Part shown: positions 1 through 21,438 of the stretch, piece by piece
Numbering within the stretch: position 1 is the stretch's first letter
Layout of the letters: each line of letters begins with the position of its first letter
Source of the DNA: Saccoglossus kowalevskii
Taxonomy: Eukaryota; Hemichordata; Enteropneusta; Harrimaniidae
NCBI RefSeq assembly: GCF_000003605.2
Contig: NW_003145783.1
Coordinates: 281,499 to 310,667, forward strand
Reading direction: 5' to 3'
DNA length: 29,169 nucleotides
Notes under the pieces: generated by a model
What the model was told of the DNA's origin: nothing
The model's input: the letters and a program-made list of their open reading frames with translations, nothing else
Database searches by the model: none
Position numbers and translations under genes: made by a program

Positions 1-179
1 TCTGCTTCCGCTTCCAGCCGTAACTTTTCCTTTCTCTCCTCCATCACCGCTTGTCTCTTAGCTCGCTGAGAACTCAGTTGCTCCAAAATAAATTTCCTTT
101 TGTCTTCTCCAGTCATTCCCAGTTCATCCGCCCACTCCATCAACTCTTGTTTCGACATATCTTTTATCTCGCTGGCCAT
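1..179 (-). CDS. N-terminus of gag-like ORF of an LTR retrotransposon (runs off the left edge)
   Basis: The minus strand reads an uninterrupted frame from an ATG at 179-177 to the window edge, 59 full codons. The product starts MASEIKDMSKQEL and then becomes rich in K, R, E and Q, a charged, probably helical stretch. This style is common at the N-terminus of gag-like polyproteins of invertebrate Ty3/Gypsy-type elements. The stronger evidence is context: it begins 26 bases downstream of a tRNA-Pro type primer-binding site, itself next to an LTR-like region with a TATA box. The frame is open as far as it can be seen, so this copy may be younger than the LINE beside it. Family assignment is inference; the rest of the element is outside the window. 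Confidence 0.6.
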   Translation of the reverse strand, partial: MASEIKDMSKQELMEWADELGMTGEDKRKFILEQLSSQRAKRQAVMEERKEKLRLEAEA

Positions 180-204
180 GTTGTCTTCTATATGTCTTCA
201 CTAT

Positions 205-221
205 TCCCGGACGAGCCCCCA
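205..221 (-). promoter_or_regulatory. Retrotransposon primer-binding site, tRNA-Pro type
   Basis: The minus strand reads TGGGGGCTCGTCCGGGA. This matches 17 bases of the classical tRNA-Pro primer-binding site known from gammaretroviruses and some Gypsy-type elements. It lies two bases (TC) after a terminal CA, the expected spacing from a 5' LTR, and just upstream of the gag-like ATG. Confidence 0.8.
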
Positions 222-223
222 GA

Positions 224-647
224 TGTCACACGCAACGTAATATTACCGTAATTGGTATAGTACAGGTGTGATGGTTCAAATACCAAAATGGCAACAGTAA
301 CATAAAGACTTCCCTGGCGGCGATGATAAAATACGAACACAGAGCCAACAGATGAGGTTTCAACTGGTACTGGTATTATTATACTCTGCAAACATCAAGT
401 ACAACAACGTGGTAAAACTCCAAACCTCCAATAACTAGATACTCAAACTCCAACACAATTCAACGAGATCTCCGATCTGATCTCAGTGCTGAACAACTCC
501 CCTATATATACCCACACTGTCTATAAATAGACCATTACATCAGCATACATAATGAGTCTGGAACTTACTACAAATTTCTAGAATGTCCCATTACCTATTC
601 AACCAGTTTCTAAAAATTCCACCCAGACACAGTACGGTTCTAGAACA
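224..647 (-). mobile_element. Putative 5' LTR of the retrotransposon
   Basis: On the minus strand the LTR ends TGTGACA at 230-224, two bases before the primer-binding site. A TATATATA box sits at 510-503, followed by GGGGAG, placing transcription start near 475-480. The 5' edge is uncertain: TGTTCTAGAACC beginning at 647 and TGTAGTAAG beginning at 572 are both TG-type starts, giving a length of 424 or 349 bp. The second LTR and one target duplication lie off the left edge, so the boundary cannot be confirmed here. The LINE reverse-transcriptase fragment stops at about this point, consistent with insertion of the LTR element into the LINE. Confidence 0.55.
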
Positions 648-659
648 TTCTCAGTCACA

Positions 660-1280
660 CGGAAGTGGTAAACAAGTCGTATGCGACAGACGGCCAAAGG
701 ATAACCAAGTTGTCGGCATAATTCAGTTGTTTGATAAAGACCCCGCCCACGAAATAGCCCGAGTTGGATGACCATAAACAGGTATACCTCTGTCAATCAT
801 CTTCCTAAACAAGAACCAATGGTTGGCACGGTCACACATGTTTATAGTGTTCTGCAGCGATTCAATCATCACTGGCAGATTTACCAATGCGCAATTTATC
901 AACGGCCTTTGAGATATAGAAAATATTAATATAGTGCAGATCTCCAAATTGAACGCAGGGAAGCCAGCATTTCACAAATCTTTCATCTCTTCACTAAAGT
1001 GTTGTTCCATGTACCGGCAATATTATCAGGACCTGAGCATCGCCCGACATTTGAAGACAATAGAGTATTTTTACTATTAGTGGAGCAAACTTTAAAACGG
1101 AATTCCTAATGATCACAATTTTTCATAGCTGTATTTTCCAAGCGTCGGCAAATACATAGGGCAAGTTTAATCTCGCACGAACCAGACACATGGTAGCATA
1201 CATGGGACCATTTTCAAGTTTCTGATTAACAACAAAAGTACAAAGTATCCAGTGCTTGATCGTGGGTATCTTTAACATAA
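660..1280 (-). pseudogene. LINE reverse-transcriptase fragments (degraded)
   Basis: Broken minus-strand frames resemble the reverse-transcriptase region of non-LTR retrotransposons. From 5' to 3' they include CSGPDNIAGTWN (about 1040-1008), KAVDKLRIGKSASDD (about 915-865), RKMIDRGIPVY (about 800-770) and LNYADNLVIL. The last contains YADN at 720-709, where the catalytic YADD box is expected. Frameshifts and stops separate the pieces, and most of the palm between the last two is deleted. This is a dead copy. It continues the linker fragment at 1285-1646 and the endonuclease at 4204-4776. Confidence 0.65.
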
Positions 1281-1284
1281 TCAT

Positions 1285-1646
1285 TCAAACAAGGAATATC
1301 TCCATTGCGATATCGCTTCGTACCATTGTGTAAACATTGAGAACCTGGACGCACAGCCTGCATAATTTTATTGTCAAACTCATATAATTTTCATCATGGT
1401 CAGTACACACATAATTATTGCACAATAGAGCTTCAGGCGGGATTTTGATTTGTTTTCGAAATGTGTCCGTATCATTGTTGTAACTGTGTACATCTCTGGT
1501 GTTAACTTTCACCCAATTGATATTCGATCTGTTTAGAGCATTAAAGTCATTCATTCGAATAGTTTCAAGTGATAGTAAACCAATTGCAATATCAACAATG
1601 ACTTTGTGTGCTAAAACAGAAGACATACAATGATCATGCCATGTGG
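1285..1646 (-). pseudogene. LINE endonuclease C-terminus and linker (degraded)
   Basis: The frame starts with WHDHCMSS, close to the SWLDH-type motif at the C-terminal end of APE-like LINE endonucleases. It continues through RSNINWVKVNTRD and an IPPEALLC / CTDHD segment, typical of the linker between endonuclease and reverse transcriptase. It is open for 113 codons from 1626. The upstream half of the endonuclease lies 2.56 kb away at 4204-4776, separated by an inserted element. Assignment rests on remembered motif style, not a search. Confidence 0.6.
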
Positions 1647-2166
1647 GGAATTCCGTATTGTCTCTATCATGTCTGCTTGAGGTACCGGACCGGGAAAGTC
1701 ACTTAAGCTTTACAGTCAAATAGACGCACTCAACTAAATACTTTTTAATAGTTAATTTTTAGCCACATCGAGAACGCCTCAAGGCAACCGCCCTCGTCGG
1801 AGACTCTGCCCAGGACTGACCAAGACTCTCTCGCCTCGTGGAGCTCTCTCCGGGACCAAAGACTTAGACCGTTTATTACGTATCAAAACTTAACCAATTA
1901 CAAGGAACTTTAAAGTCTATAAGGCGTGACCTTCAATAATACAGCCAATCACACTAAGTACTGGACACGTCATATCTTTTGATTAATAACTGCAAATACC
2001 AAACTGTCAGAAATAGCGGTCCGAATGGCGATGATTATATCGTAATTAGTTCCAAATCACTGAGTCAAGTTCCGTCCAGGACCTCGCATGAGCCTAAATC
2101 ATGACAGATATAACACAGTCATTCACTCGTAATCAGCTAAATAAGTCTGTCAACAGATACGCGAAA
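1647..2166. repeat. Left direct terminal repeat of the inserted element
   Basis: This pairs with 3667-4202. Long shared blocks start at GGTACCGGACC (1681 and 3709), with further blocks around CCACATCGAGAACGCCTCAA and AACACAGTCATTCACT. By eye the copies are roughly 85-90% identical. Confidence 0.75.
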
Positions 2167-3666
2167 ACTAATTCATGACACATCCCTTCACCCAAACTGA
2201 GATTATGCCTCCCGACATAACACATTCATAAATCAAAGATACCGTCATCTACTCATCGCCATATGGGTTAAATACAATATTAATATAAAAAGGTATAAAT
2301 CAATAGAGTAAAACACAATGATTAAATACAATAGTTAGAAAGTCACAAAAATCAATGGTTATACATCTCAAAAACAAGGGAAAGGCTACCAATCGGCCCG
2401 CTTTTCTCAAACGGCCTGCTGAGGTAACCCTTCGCTGCACTGCCTCCCGTTACTATGGTTACAAACTCTATATCAAAAGGTCAAACAAACTAAGGCATGG
2501 CAGTGTAACCATGCGATCGGCCAATCGCAGCCGTCGACAGCAAGATCACGTGATTACCAGGGATGCGTCTCTCGGTTAAAGCATTGCAAAGTATCACTAC
2601 TAAACAATGAATAAACAATCTATTAATCAAACGCCTGTCATATACGCTTATAAAATTCACAAACTGAACACACAAGTCGTTAATCTAAACAAAAGTCTAA
2701 TGACGTAGAAATGGAATGCAAAGACAAAATCGCTATCATAACACATTACTCCTCTGGCAAAAAAGGCGGGAAAAGGTTAAAAACACAAAACACTACTGAG
2801 TTACATACAATCCTGTCAATCATGAACAAAAGCTTGCGTTATCAAACAATACGTACGTGGGCGCACCACTTCTATTTCAAAATGACATAAAAAAACATTA
2901 CAAAAGTGCCTCTCAAATCAATAAATTCAAACTCTCAAAGTGTAAGAACTTTTCCAAAAACAACACATTAATCAACAACTCTGAAAAAACTCTTCAAAAC
3001 TCAATAAAGCATCAAAAACTCATATTCTGTACTCATAAACTTCTAAAAAACTCAAAACTGCGTGTCGCAAACACTTCGTCTACTGAGAAACGTTTAAATT
3101 TACCATCATAAAGGACCTCACCAAGTCATCAAATATCAGTTCAAAACAAAGATCTGGGCGCTCACATAACATACAATTCAATATCACAAAAAAACGTTCA
3201 AAAATCGACAATAGAAAACAAGAAATACATTACATTACTAAGCGAAAGAGCCGGGATTCCTAAAAAAAGGTTCAATGTCCTGATACACAGTGTCAGTTAT
3301 AGTGTCCAGCAAGCGGTTCTCTACACAATACACAAATAGCTAAAGTTCTAATCAAAGTCTAAGTGTCTCTTTTTTTTCTTCGCGTTAGTCCGGGTTGTTT
3401 TTTCTCATCTTGTCTCTAATGTCGCTCATTTCACCTTGATTATTCAATCCTATCGATACTCGTCCTTCCTAAAGGGTTCCGAAATCTTCATATCGTCAGC
3501 GTTGTTCATCGGTATGATTCGGGTAAAATCGTTATTCGTTAAGCACAGTTTCGTCTGTGCCATCGAGCTGCTAGTTCAAAAGAAAGACACACTCGGTCGC
3601 TCTGTTTCCAGAGATGTCGAAATGCATAAGACGCAATGCCCAGGGTTCTCAAACCACGTGTCATGG
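2167..3666. other. Interior of the inserted element, no gene seen
   Basis: This is AT-rich, A-biased sequence on the plus strand. The open frames here (for example 2857-3111) are rich in K, N and S, as expected from A-rich DNA, and show no family motif. I see no tRNA or structured RNA. Confidence 0.5.
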
Positions 3667-4202
3667 GGAATTTCGACTTGTCTCAATATCTCAATGTCTC
3701 AATATCTCGGTACCGGACCAAGAAAGTCACTTAAGTTTTACAGTTAAATAGACATACTCAACGAAATATGTTTCAATAGCTAATCTTTAGCCACATCGAG
3801 AACGCCTCAAGGCAACCTGCCCTGTCGGAGACGAGGACCTATCAAAACTCTCTCGCCTCGTGTAGCTCTCTCCTGGACCAAGGACTTATTAGTATCAAAG
3901 CTTAACCAATTACAAAGAAGTTTAAATTCTATAAGGCGTGGCCTTCAATCATACAGTCAATCAAACTAAATACTAAACACGTCATAACTACTTGATTAAT
4001 CGTTCTCTATATCTTTTGATTAATAACTGCAAACACCAAACTGTCTGAAATAGTAGTCCGGATGGCAACGGTTATATCGTAATTAGTTCCAAATCACTGA
4101 GTCAAGTTCCGTCCTGGACCTCGCATGAGCCTAAATGATGACAGATATAACACAGTCATTCACTAGTAACCAGCTAACCAAGTCAGTCAACAGATACGCA
4201 AA
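3667..4202. repeat. Right direct terminal repeat of the inserted element
   Basis: This is the second copy of 1647-2166. It carries about 25 extra bases near 3990-4015 and an expanded TCTCAATATC motif near 3680-3708. The divergence between copies suggests an old insertion if the element behaves like an LTR element. Confidence 0.75.
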
Positions 4203-4203
4203 A

Positions 4204-4776
4204 TGTGGTGTATGTAATAAACGAATCGGCATACCTATCTAAGATCACATAGTCAGTACAGAACGTAACAGTGGTCAGAAAGAGTCGAGCTTCTTAGCAA
4301 ACAGTTCCATTGGGTCAGCATTCCAACCACCAATGATATATATACTGTTAATATCAATAATAATCATCACTAATACTCCTGATTTTCGAGAGATAGCTCA
4401 TATAACAATGCACGTTGTCATGACAATCCACGGGTAAGTAATCACACTGGAAAAATAGATGATGACTTTCACTTCGGAGATCGAGGTCTAATAGCCTATC
4501 ATCACTATATTGACTAACAGATACATTCAATAACTCAGACATGTAATTTTTCCACAGGACAAAAACTCCACCATACGAACGATCATTCTACCATTGTCGA
4601 TCACAGACGTGGTACCCGAGGCATAACACTGATAGCGTATATTTGATAGAATACGCAGTTTGAGTGAGTCAGTGTTCTTGCAATAGAACAATATCGTGGG
4701 TATTGCAGAGTTCCTTAATGGCACTTCTTGACGATTTGACATCCGGGCAATTATATGAAACTATGCTGAGTGACAT
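4204..4776 (-). pseudogene. LINE APE-type endonuclease, N-terminal part (degraded)
   Basis: From an ATG at 4776 the minus strand reads MSLSIVSYNCPDVKSS, then an IKELCNTHDIVLLQEH segment, matching the start of AP-like endonucleases of CR1/L2/Rex-type LINEs (N of SYNC, E of LQEH). A TGA interrupts immediately after LQEH. Further frames give YGGVFVLW, YLPVDC and an IYII-GGWNADP-like segment near 4300, where GD.NAD is expected. The homology ends at the inserted element and resumes at 1646. Several frameshifts and stops make it non-functional. Confidence 0.65.
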
Positions 4777-4892
4777 TATTATTTTGCTTTATAGTACTTC
4801 CGGAAGGTCAAACCGAAGCATCAAGCAGCTTGGGGAAATAATTACTCGATAATTCAATAAAAAAAGGAAGAATACGAGTTTAATTTCGTATT

Positions 4893-5782
4893 CAACTTTT
4901 CAGTTTATTATTAATGTGACCTTCGACTACTTGCGCAGTGGTATTAGGTCTACTCATAGAAACAAGCGATGAACGAGTCCCATTCACTTTCAGCAAGTGG
5001 TCATCGGCATTAGTAGATCCAATGATATGCTTTGTTCTACGATGCCTTTGTTTATGAAGATCCTGAATGAAATTACCATCACTATCAACAGATGTGAACG
5101 TTAATTTATGACGAATACCCTGTGACTACTGCATTCACCTCCGTCTTGTTTGCGACTTTTCATTTGATATGGTGTCACGCGAAGCAACATTATCACTTGG
5201 TGACTGTGGTTGCTTAGCAACACCCGGTACATCAATTGAGTTGCATTTCTTCGAATCAGTACTTTTCTTATAATGATCTTTCAATTCGATTATTTCTGTG
5301 CGGAGTTTAATACTTCATCTATCATAATCACATTGCCACTCGACAAGTGAAGTTTACCTTTTATTCCCGACAATTCTTCACGAAATGTGCGGAATTCTTT
5401 CAGCATGGTTGACTTCGACACAAGATATATCCATTTGGGGTAATTTAGAAAGATTCAACGCCATTATGGCATAACATAGGGATCAGTCTTGTAAATAAGA
5501 TTAACAATATCATTAATGTTGAATTTATTGTTTTGCCCTTGCCGTTTTTTTCAGACGACCGCATGAACCATCGTCGACAAGCCCGTGCAACGTTTTCTTG
5601 GCGTTCTCATCATTGTTCTCAAAATTGTCTGTGCACAATGTTCGTATATCCTTCGGTAGAACACCCATCTTGCTGAAAATAGCTGATTGATTACAACGTC
5701 GGGCATTTTTAATGGAACAATTGACAATGTAATGTCGAAAGGAGATGAGGCTACAAATTTTCAGACCAGGTAAATGCCACAC
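4893..5782 (-). pseudogene. LINE N-terminal (ORF1-like) region, degraded
   Basis: Two recognisable pieces lie upstream of the endonuclease. One, at 5782-5525, contains HYIVNCSIKNARR, LPKDIRTLCTDN and HGLVDDGSC. The other, at about 5060-4893, contains KHIIGSTNADDHLLKV and VSMSRPNTTAQVVEGHI and ends in a stop. These resemble the N-terminal part often found ahead of the endonuclease in invertebrate LINEs, from memory of the family and not from a search. Frameshifts lie between the two pieces. The order of all parts on the minus strand is consistent with one LINE copy. Confidence 0.5.
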
Positions 5783-5799
5783 AGCTTATAGTCTCAGAC

Positions 5800-8700
5800 A
5801 TTTAATAGTGATAAGCAAGAACATACCAGAACGTTGGAACAGCAGGTATGGAAACAAACAGTGGAACTTCAACGCACGCATGGAATCACATCCACTATCT
5901 TGAAGAATAATCATAAATAGCACTAATCATAAAACATGACACGTGACATTATATATTGCCGTGCTTTTACGTATTTGGTATTAGATACGTCATGTCAAGC
6001 ATAGCATAGACAATTTATAAATATAAGGAAAACCTTGTAATGCATGTTTCTTTAAGTGTAATCATATAAATTGAAAAGAAATCCCATAATCCCTTTCTGG
6101 CCGGAGATATGAATACCGTCTAGATCTCCGGTTTGATCGATAATTTTTCCAACGAATTCCTTTTAGAGATTTGTCAGAGTTGTGGTCCAGGTTCATAGAC
6201 TCCGTTTTCTGTGAATTCCCTTTCAATGTTGCTATTGCGAGTTCGTATACAGTGTTTTCTACGAATCCTACTTGGGTTCGTCTTGCGTTGTTTTGATCAT
6301 TCTCTTTTATATTGGCGCAGATTCTCGCTTCCGCGTCGGATGTTTCATAAGCAGCGATAGCAACAAACCAACATTTTGTCGGCATTTACGCTTGTTTCCT
6401 CAATGTTTTCCTGACGTCTATCATTTCTACTAAAACTGTATACGTGTATGTAGCTGAAGAACAGAATAACACACTTCTTCAGCAGATTCTTGTTGTGTAT
6501 CTTTTTCTGTACCGAGCTCTTACGTCATCGTTTCAAAAAGAATATTTGGCTCGTATGTACTAGCCTGTCGATAAGCGTGCTCGCAACAATATACTATGAA
6601 ATAAAGACAAAGCGTGGATAAACAGTTGACAAAAAAAGTAGTTGAAATGCAGAAACAGTGTAGACGAAAAAGAAAAAAAACATGCATGAAAAGTAGACAA
6701 GGAGTAGATGAAAAGTAGACAAATCGTGTAAAAGTGTGAATTTTAGCCAAAGCGTAGATGTAACTTGCCAACGAAATAATGTTTTATACTCTCATTGCGT
6801 GTATCGTTCTTTTGATCTATCTAACTGTGGCATTTGGAAGTGTGGACATGATGGCGATTGAAAATATATATTGGTGGGGTGGAGTGTAAAAACAAGCTTC
6901 CTGGCTCTTTTATTCTCGATCTCTACGGCTAATTGCATCTAGGGCGCATTTGGAAGAAGTTGAATTTGACGCTTGCCATGTATTCTTTTCATGCTATGAA
7001 AAACCTAACATTACTCTAATTATACAGAAACTGTTCATCTTAAAATTTACCAGTCTCATGAAATCACACAAAAAAACTCTGCAAAATTATATAAAGTGGA
7101 CGGATATTCAAAAAAAATCAATGTTTTTTGTGATAATTAGTTTTAATGTTTACCTAGCTGGTCTGACCTTGAGCAGTTACGAAACAGTCAATTTAGTCAG
7201 GGGATTATTTAAGAAAGAATCCATCTCGAAAGTGAATTAAAATCCGAATTCAAATCCCAAACCGAATCCGAATCACAATCGAATCAATGGCTCAATGGCT
7301 CTGCACCTTAGACAACAACGAAGAAATATTTCTTGCAGAGAAACGCTGTTATTCTGGAGGGCACCGCTGGAAGCAGGAGATCGCAGAGCAGTTCATACAA
7401 ATCTCACAGAATGATGGTTGAAGCCTGTATCACTTGTCTTACAATATCGTAGCAGCTACACACAGGATACACAGTAAAATTGATGGACCCCCAACTGTCA
7501 TCAGTCTGTCCAATTTATAGGCATAAATGGCCCATATTCAGTGACACCACCTAGGTTCCCGCATGAGCCAATCAGAATGTGATCTTGCTATCAGCTTTGT
7601 CACGTAGGCAACTCAGTAAATCATAAACATTTTTTGTTATCCACATAACATAACAGCACACCTAGTAGATTCCAACTGTCCTTCAAGAGTTGAAAACAAG
7701 TATCTCCTGTCAATCACCTTTATGACAGTTATCACACGGCGATGCACACATATTTTTCCCATGATTCCATGCACACTTCTATTTGCAGTGTTTGAAGCCC
7801 TGTATTTATTTCAATCTCTCTGAGAGCAGAATTATACTCATGACTTATGGGTGAAGTGAAATTTAGCATATAGTGAATATCTCCACTTGGGCATTGTAAA
7901 CGATTCCTTGGTCTTTCAAAGTAGACTACATCATGTATGAACTATTATTATTATTATTATTCTAAATAAATGTATCATATACTAGTTGCGAATAACAATT
8001 AAATGAATAATATATGATTTACTTGTATCAAGGAAGCTCAACGTTTTGAAAAGCACGCTTATATTTTAAACTGAATACCAGAATGAGCAAAGGTTTTTTT
8101 ATTGGAACTAGATTTGAAGTGGCGGACTGATATATTTAGAACAAGGTGGGTCAACATTCTAATTTTCCAATACCATTTGTATTATAAATCGATGTTATTT
8201 GTGGATTTGTAATTGCTATATTTTAAAAACTAGACAAAAACTGTTTATATTTTTGTGTGAAAATGTAGGTTCTTGACTCATTGGTTTTAAGTGCGAAACA
8301 GCTTTTCAAGATTTGACATTGCTATCCATGGAGAGTGCAATTGTAGTCCCCGAGAGTTATAACTGTCATACAATTAATATTCATATTGTCCATGTTTGTT
8401 GTTGTCAGTTAGCTGGTCTTGTTTACTTATTTTAAATAAGGGATTACATCGTACGGTAATTAAAATAAAATAGTAACATTTATGTCTCTACTCTATATAG
8501 ATGTAAATACTTTGATGAAATTAACACCCATAAGCAATCAATATCATCATTGTGATATCTTTGTCTGTTTCAACCTGGTGCGGTTCATCTTTTGAGACTA
8601 AGCTACCATAACCCGTAATACAAAAAATAAACATAAATTATCTTTAGAGTAATGTGATTGGTGGCTGTGCATCAGAGTACATTGAGACTGTTTGTGGAAA

Positions 8701-9275
8701 CCACATCAGAACGGTCTATAAATAAACCTTGTAAATTCCCTAAAAATACAGGTAGAAGAACTCAGTGCAACAGCAGCCATTCGCCATTTCACCATAGCTG
8801 TTTGAATTCTCTTGCATTGCTGTATCATTAGCGGTAAATACATTTATTTTTTTAATTAATACATTATAGTTATGTTAAAATTTGATGAAAGAAAATATGG
8901 AGCTTCCGCTTTTCGGACAACACACGTTAGGGTGAATATTCATTTGGCCTCCTATGTAAATAATGCTTCATTGCTGAGGCTGTGCGCTGATTTCAAATAA
9001 CCAGATAATTTGGACCATTTGATTAGTTCAACTGACAATTTTATCTTATCATATAATGATAATATCCTCTTTAAATAATAGCTCGTTCGTATGATACTTG
9101 TTGACATGGCACACGTCCCCGAAAATGTCTGGCTGTGAATCAAAAATGGAAATTTGAAATATGATTAAATACAGTTTCGAATTACCCCAAATAATTGTAA
9201 TGCAAATATAATATGATTGCAAACAAACAAACTGAGCAAATTGTCAACTGAGTAACATATTTTTTTTTTTTAATA
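5800..9275. other. Intergenic region with no recognised gene
   Basis: This is AT-rich sequence between the transposon nest and the astacin gene. Visible items are a 107-codon minus-strand ORF at 6062-6385 with no motif I recognise, and a 45-codon plus-strand ORF from 7287 (starts MAQWLCTLDNNEE) of unknown meaning. There is also a twice-repeated GAAAAGTAGACAA near 6687 and 6709, a short GAATCC-type repeat near 7240-7285, and a short (ATT)n near 7943-7961. None supports a gene call. Confidence 0.5.
8717..8832 (+). promoter_or_regulatory. Possible distal promoter and 5' non-coding exon
   Basis: TATAAATA lies at 8717-8724, with an inverted CCAAT (GATTGG) about 60 bp upstream. It is followed by a stretch ending GCG|GTAAAT at 8832/8833, a passable splice donor. 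This could be an alternative leader exon spliced to the acceptor CACTACAG just upstream of the first ATG. It is sequence-pattern evidence only. Confidence 0.2.
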
Positions 9276-9283
9276 TGACGTCA
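9276..9283 (+). promoter_or_regulatory. CRE-like palindrome TGACGTCA
   Basis: This is a perfect cAMP-response-element type palindrome 48 bp upstream of the TATA box, with a half-related TGACGTAC at 9297-9304. It suggests CREB/ATF-type regulation of the astacin gene. This is inference from the motif. Confidence 0.3.
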
Positions 9284-9323
9284 TTCATTTTGAATATGAC
9301 GTACTGTTCACCTCTGAATGACA

Positions 9324-9356
9324 TATAAGGCAACCATTACACAAGGTCAGCTCAGA
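9324..9356 (+). promoter_or_regulatory. Core promoter candidate: TATA box plus initiator
   Basis: TATAAG lies at 9324-9329 and an initiator-like CTCAGATAC follows, whose A at 9354 is 30 bp downstream of the TATA start, the expected spacing. It lies 166 bp upstream of the first in-frame ATG of the astacin gene. Confidence 0.4.
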
Positions 9357-9519
9357 TACAAACATCGTCCGAGTAGTTAAAGAACGTATTAAAGATACTT
9401 GAAGGGCCGTCATTACTACAACAGGGAAGGGAGTAATAATAATTCACATTACACATTTTTCGAATAATAAATTATAAGCATCGCCTACATTTTTATGGTT
9501 CACTACAGGTTATCCCATA

Positions 9520-20632
<11,113 letters not shown>

Positions 20633-21103
20633 CCGTTACCAGATAATGTTAGATCAAGGGAACTGGGTTGAGCGTGATCTAGATCGAAGATGAAGCAATT
20701 ATGTTATGATATGAAATATACTAAGATATTCTAGTGTAAATTTCTTCTTTGTAAACTATGTTCGTTTCCAATGTACATTATTTTAATCTCTGTAATTGTT
20801 TCTTAGTTCCAATTTAAATATAATTTGTTTTTACTAATTTACCTTTTAACTTGGTTTTGGTTGGATGTGAGTGTGAGGTAGCCAAAATATGTTTAACCTT
20901 TGAAGATGCATAAAAATGTATAGTTTTCCATAATCCTGCCCTGGTCACATTTGAACATAGCGTGCCAATTATGTTTCTATGATCAACACTGAATTTGCAA
21001 GAAAACGCTATTGTATGAGGTAGCTGAAAAAACGCATTACGATTTCACAGACCTGACAATAACCAATACGACTATTATAATGCATAAGTACTTGGACCAA
21101 ATT
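20633..21103 (+). other. 3' untranslated region of the astacin-kringle gene
   Basis: This is AT-rich sequence between the stop and the first AATAAA. No other signal is seen; the true cleavage site is not visible. Confidence 0.5.
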
Positions 21104-21135
21104 AATAAAAGATAAATAAACAAATGATAAATAAA
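21104..21135 (+). terminator. Polyadenylation signals of the astacin-kringle gene
   Basis: Three AATAAA hexamers (21104-21109, 21115-21120, 21130-21135) are the first ones after the stop, about 470 bp downstream. Confidence 0.5.
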
Positions 21136-21223
21136 ACATGATATAAAAAAACAAGCAACAATTATTGTCACCCAAACTCATTTTTTTAGAATGTGTCTTA
21201 CATTAATAGATCGCCCCTAAACC

Positions 21224-21438
21224 GGAAAAGGCCGTCGAGATCTCGTTGAGAGGGGGAGCAATGGACAATTTGTTTTGCCCCTCAAATCGTGTTCCATTTC
21301 CTGCTGTCATGTTCCAAATACAATTGTTACAGAAATTCGTGAACAGTCGACGCGATGACGACGGAAAAGAACACTCTAATCGAGCGGCAAAACTAGTAGT
21401 TCGACTTTCGCGCCCAACGAGATCTCAGCGGCCATTTA
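21224..21438. mobile_element. MITE-like element, copy 1
   Basis: This ~215-bp element has terminal inverted repeats: GAGATCTCGTTG at 21237-21248 and its exact complement CAACGAGATCTC at 21415-21426. With mismatches the inverted repeat extends outward to GGAAAAGGCCG on the left and CGGCCATTT on the right. It has no coding capacity. A related copy lies at 24092-24318, which supports a non-autonomous DNA transposon family. Confidence 0.65.

Larger units (their letters stand above)
1647..4202. mobile_element. Non-coding element with ~0.5-kb direct terminal repeats inserted in the LINE
   Basis: The element is bounded by two related direct repeats (about 1647-2166 and 3667-4202) and flanked by ATGTGG at 1641-1646 and 4203-4208, a likely 6-bp target duplication. 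It interrupts the LINE endonuclease. Removing it with one copy of ATGTGG brings the two LINE halves into the same frame. The ~1.5 kb interior has no recognisable coding sequence. I found no convincing primer-binding site or polypurine tract inside either repeat, and the ends do not follow TG...CA. It may be a degenerate non-autonomous LTR element, a Penelope-like element, or another class with terminal direct repeats. Confidence 0.6.

Noticed and set aside
3640..3663. Primer-binding site next to the right terminal repeat (TGGTTTGAGAACC on the minus strand)
   Set aside because: It sits 7 bases from the repeat and does not fit the 3' end of a tRNA.
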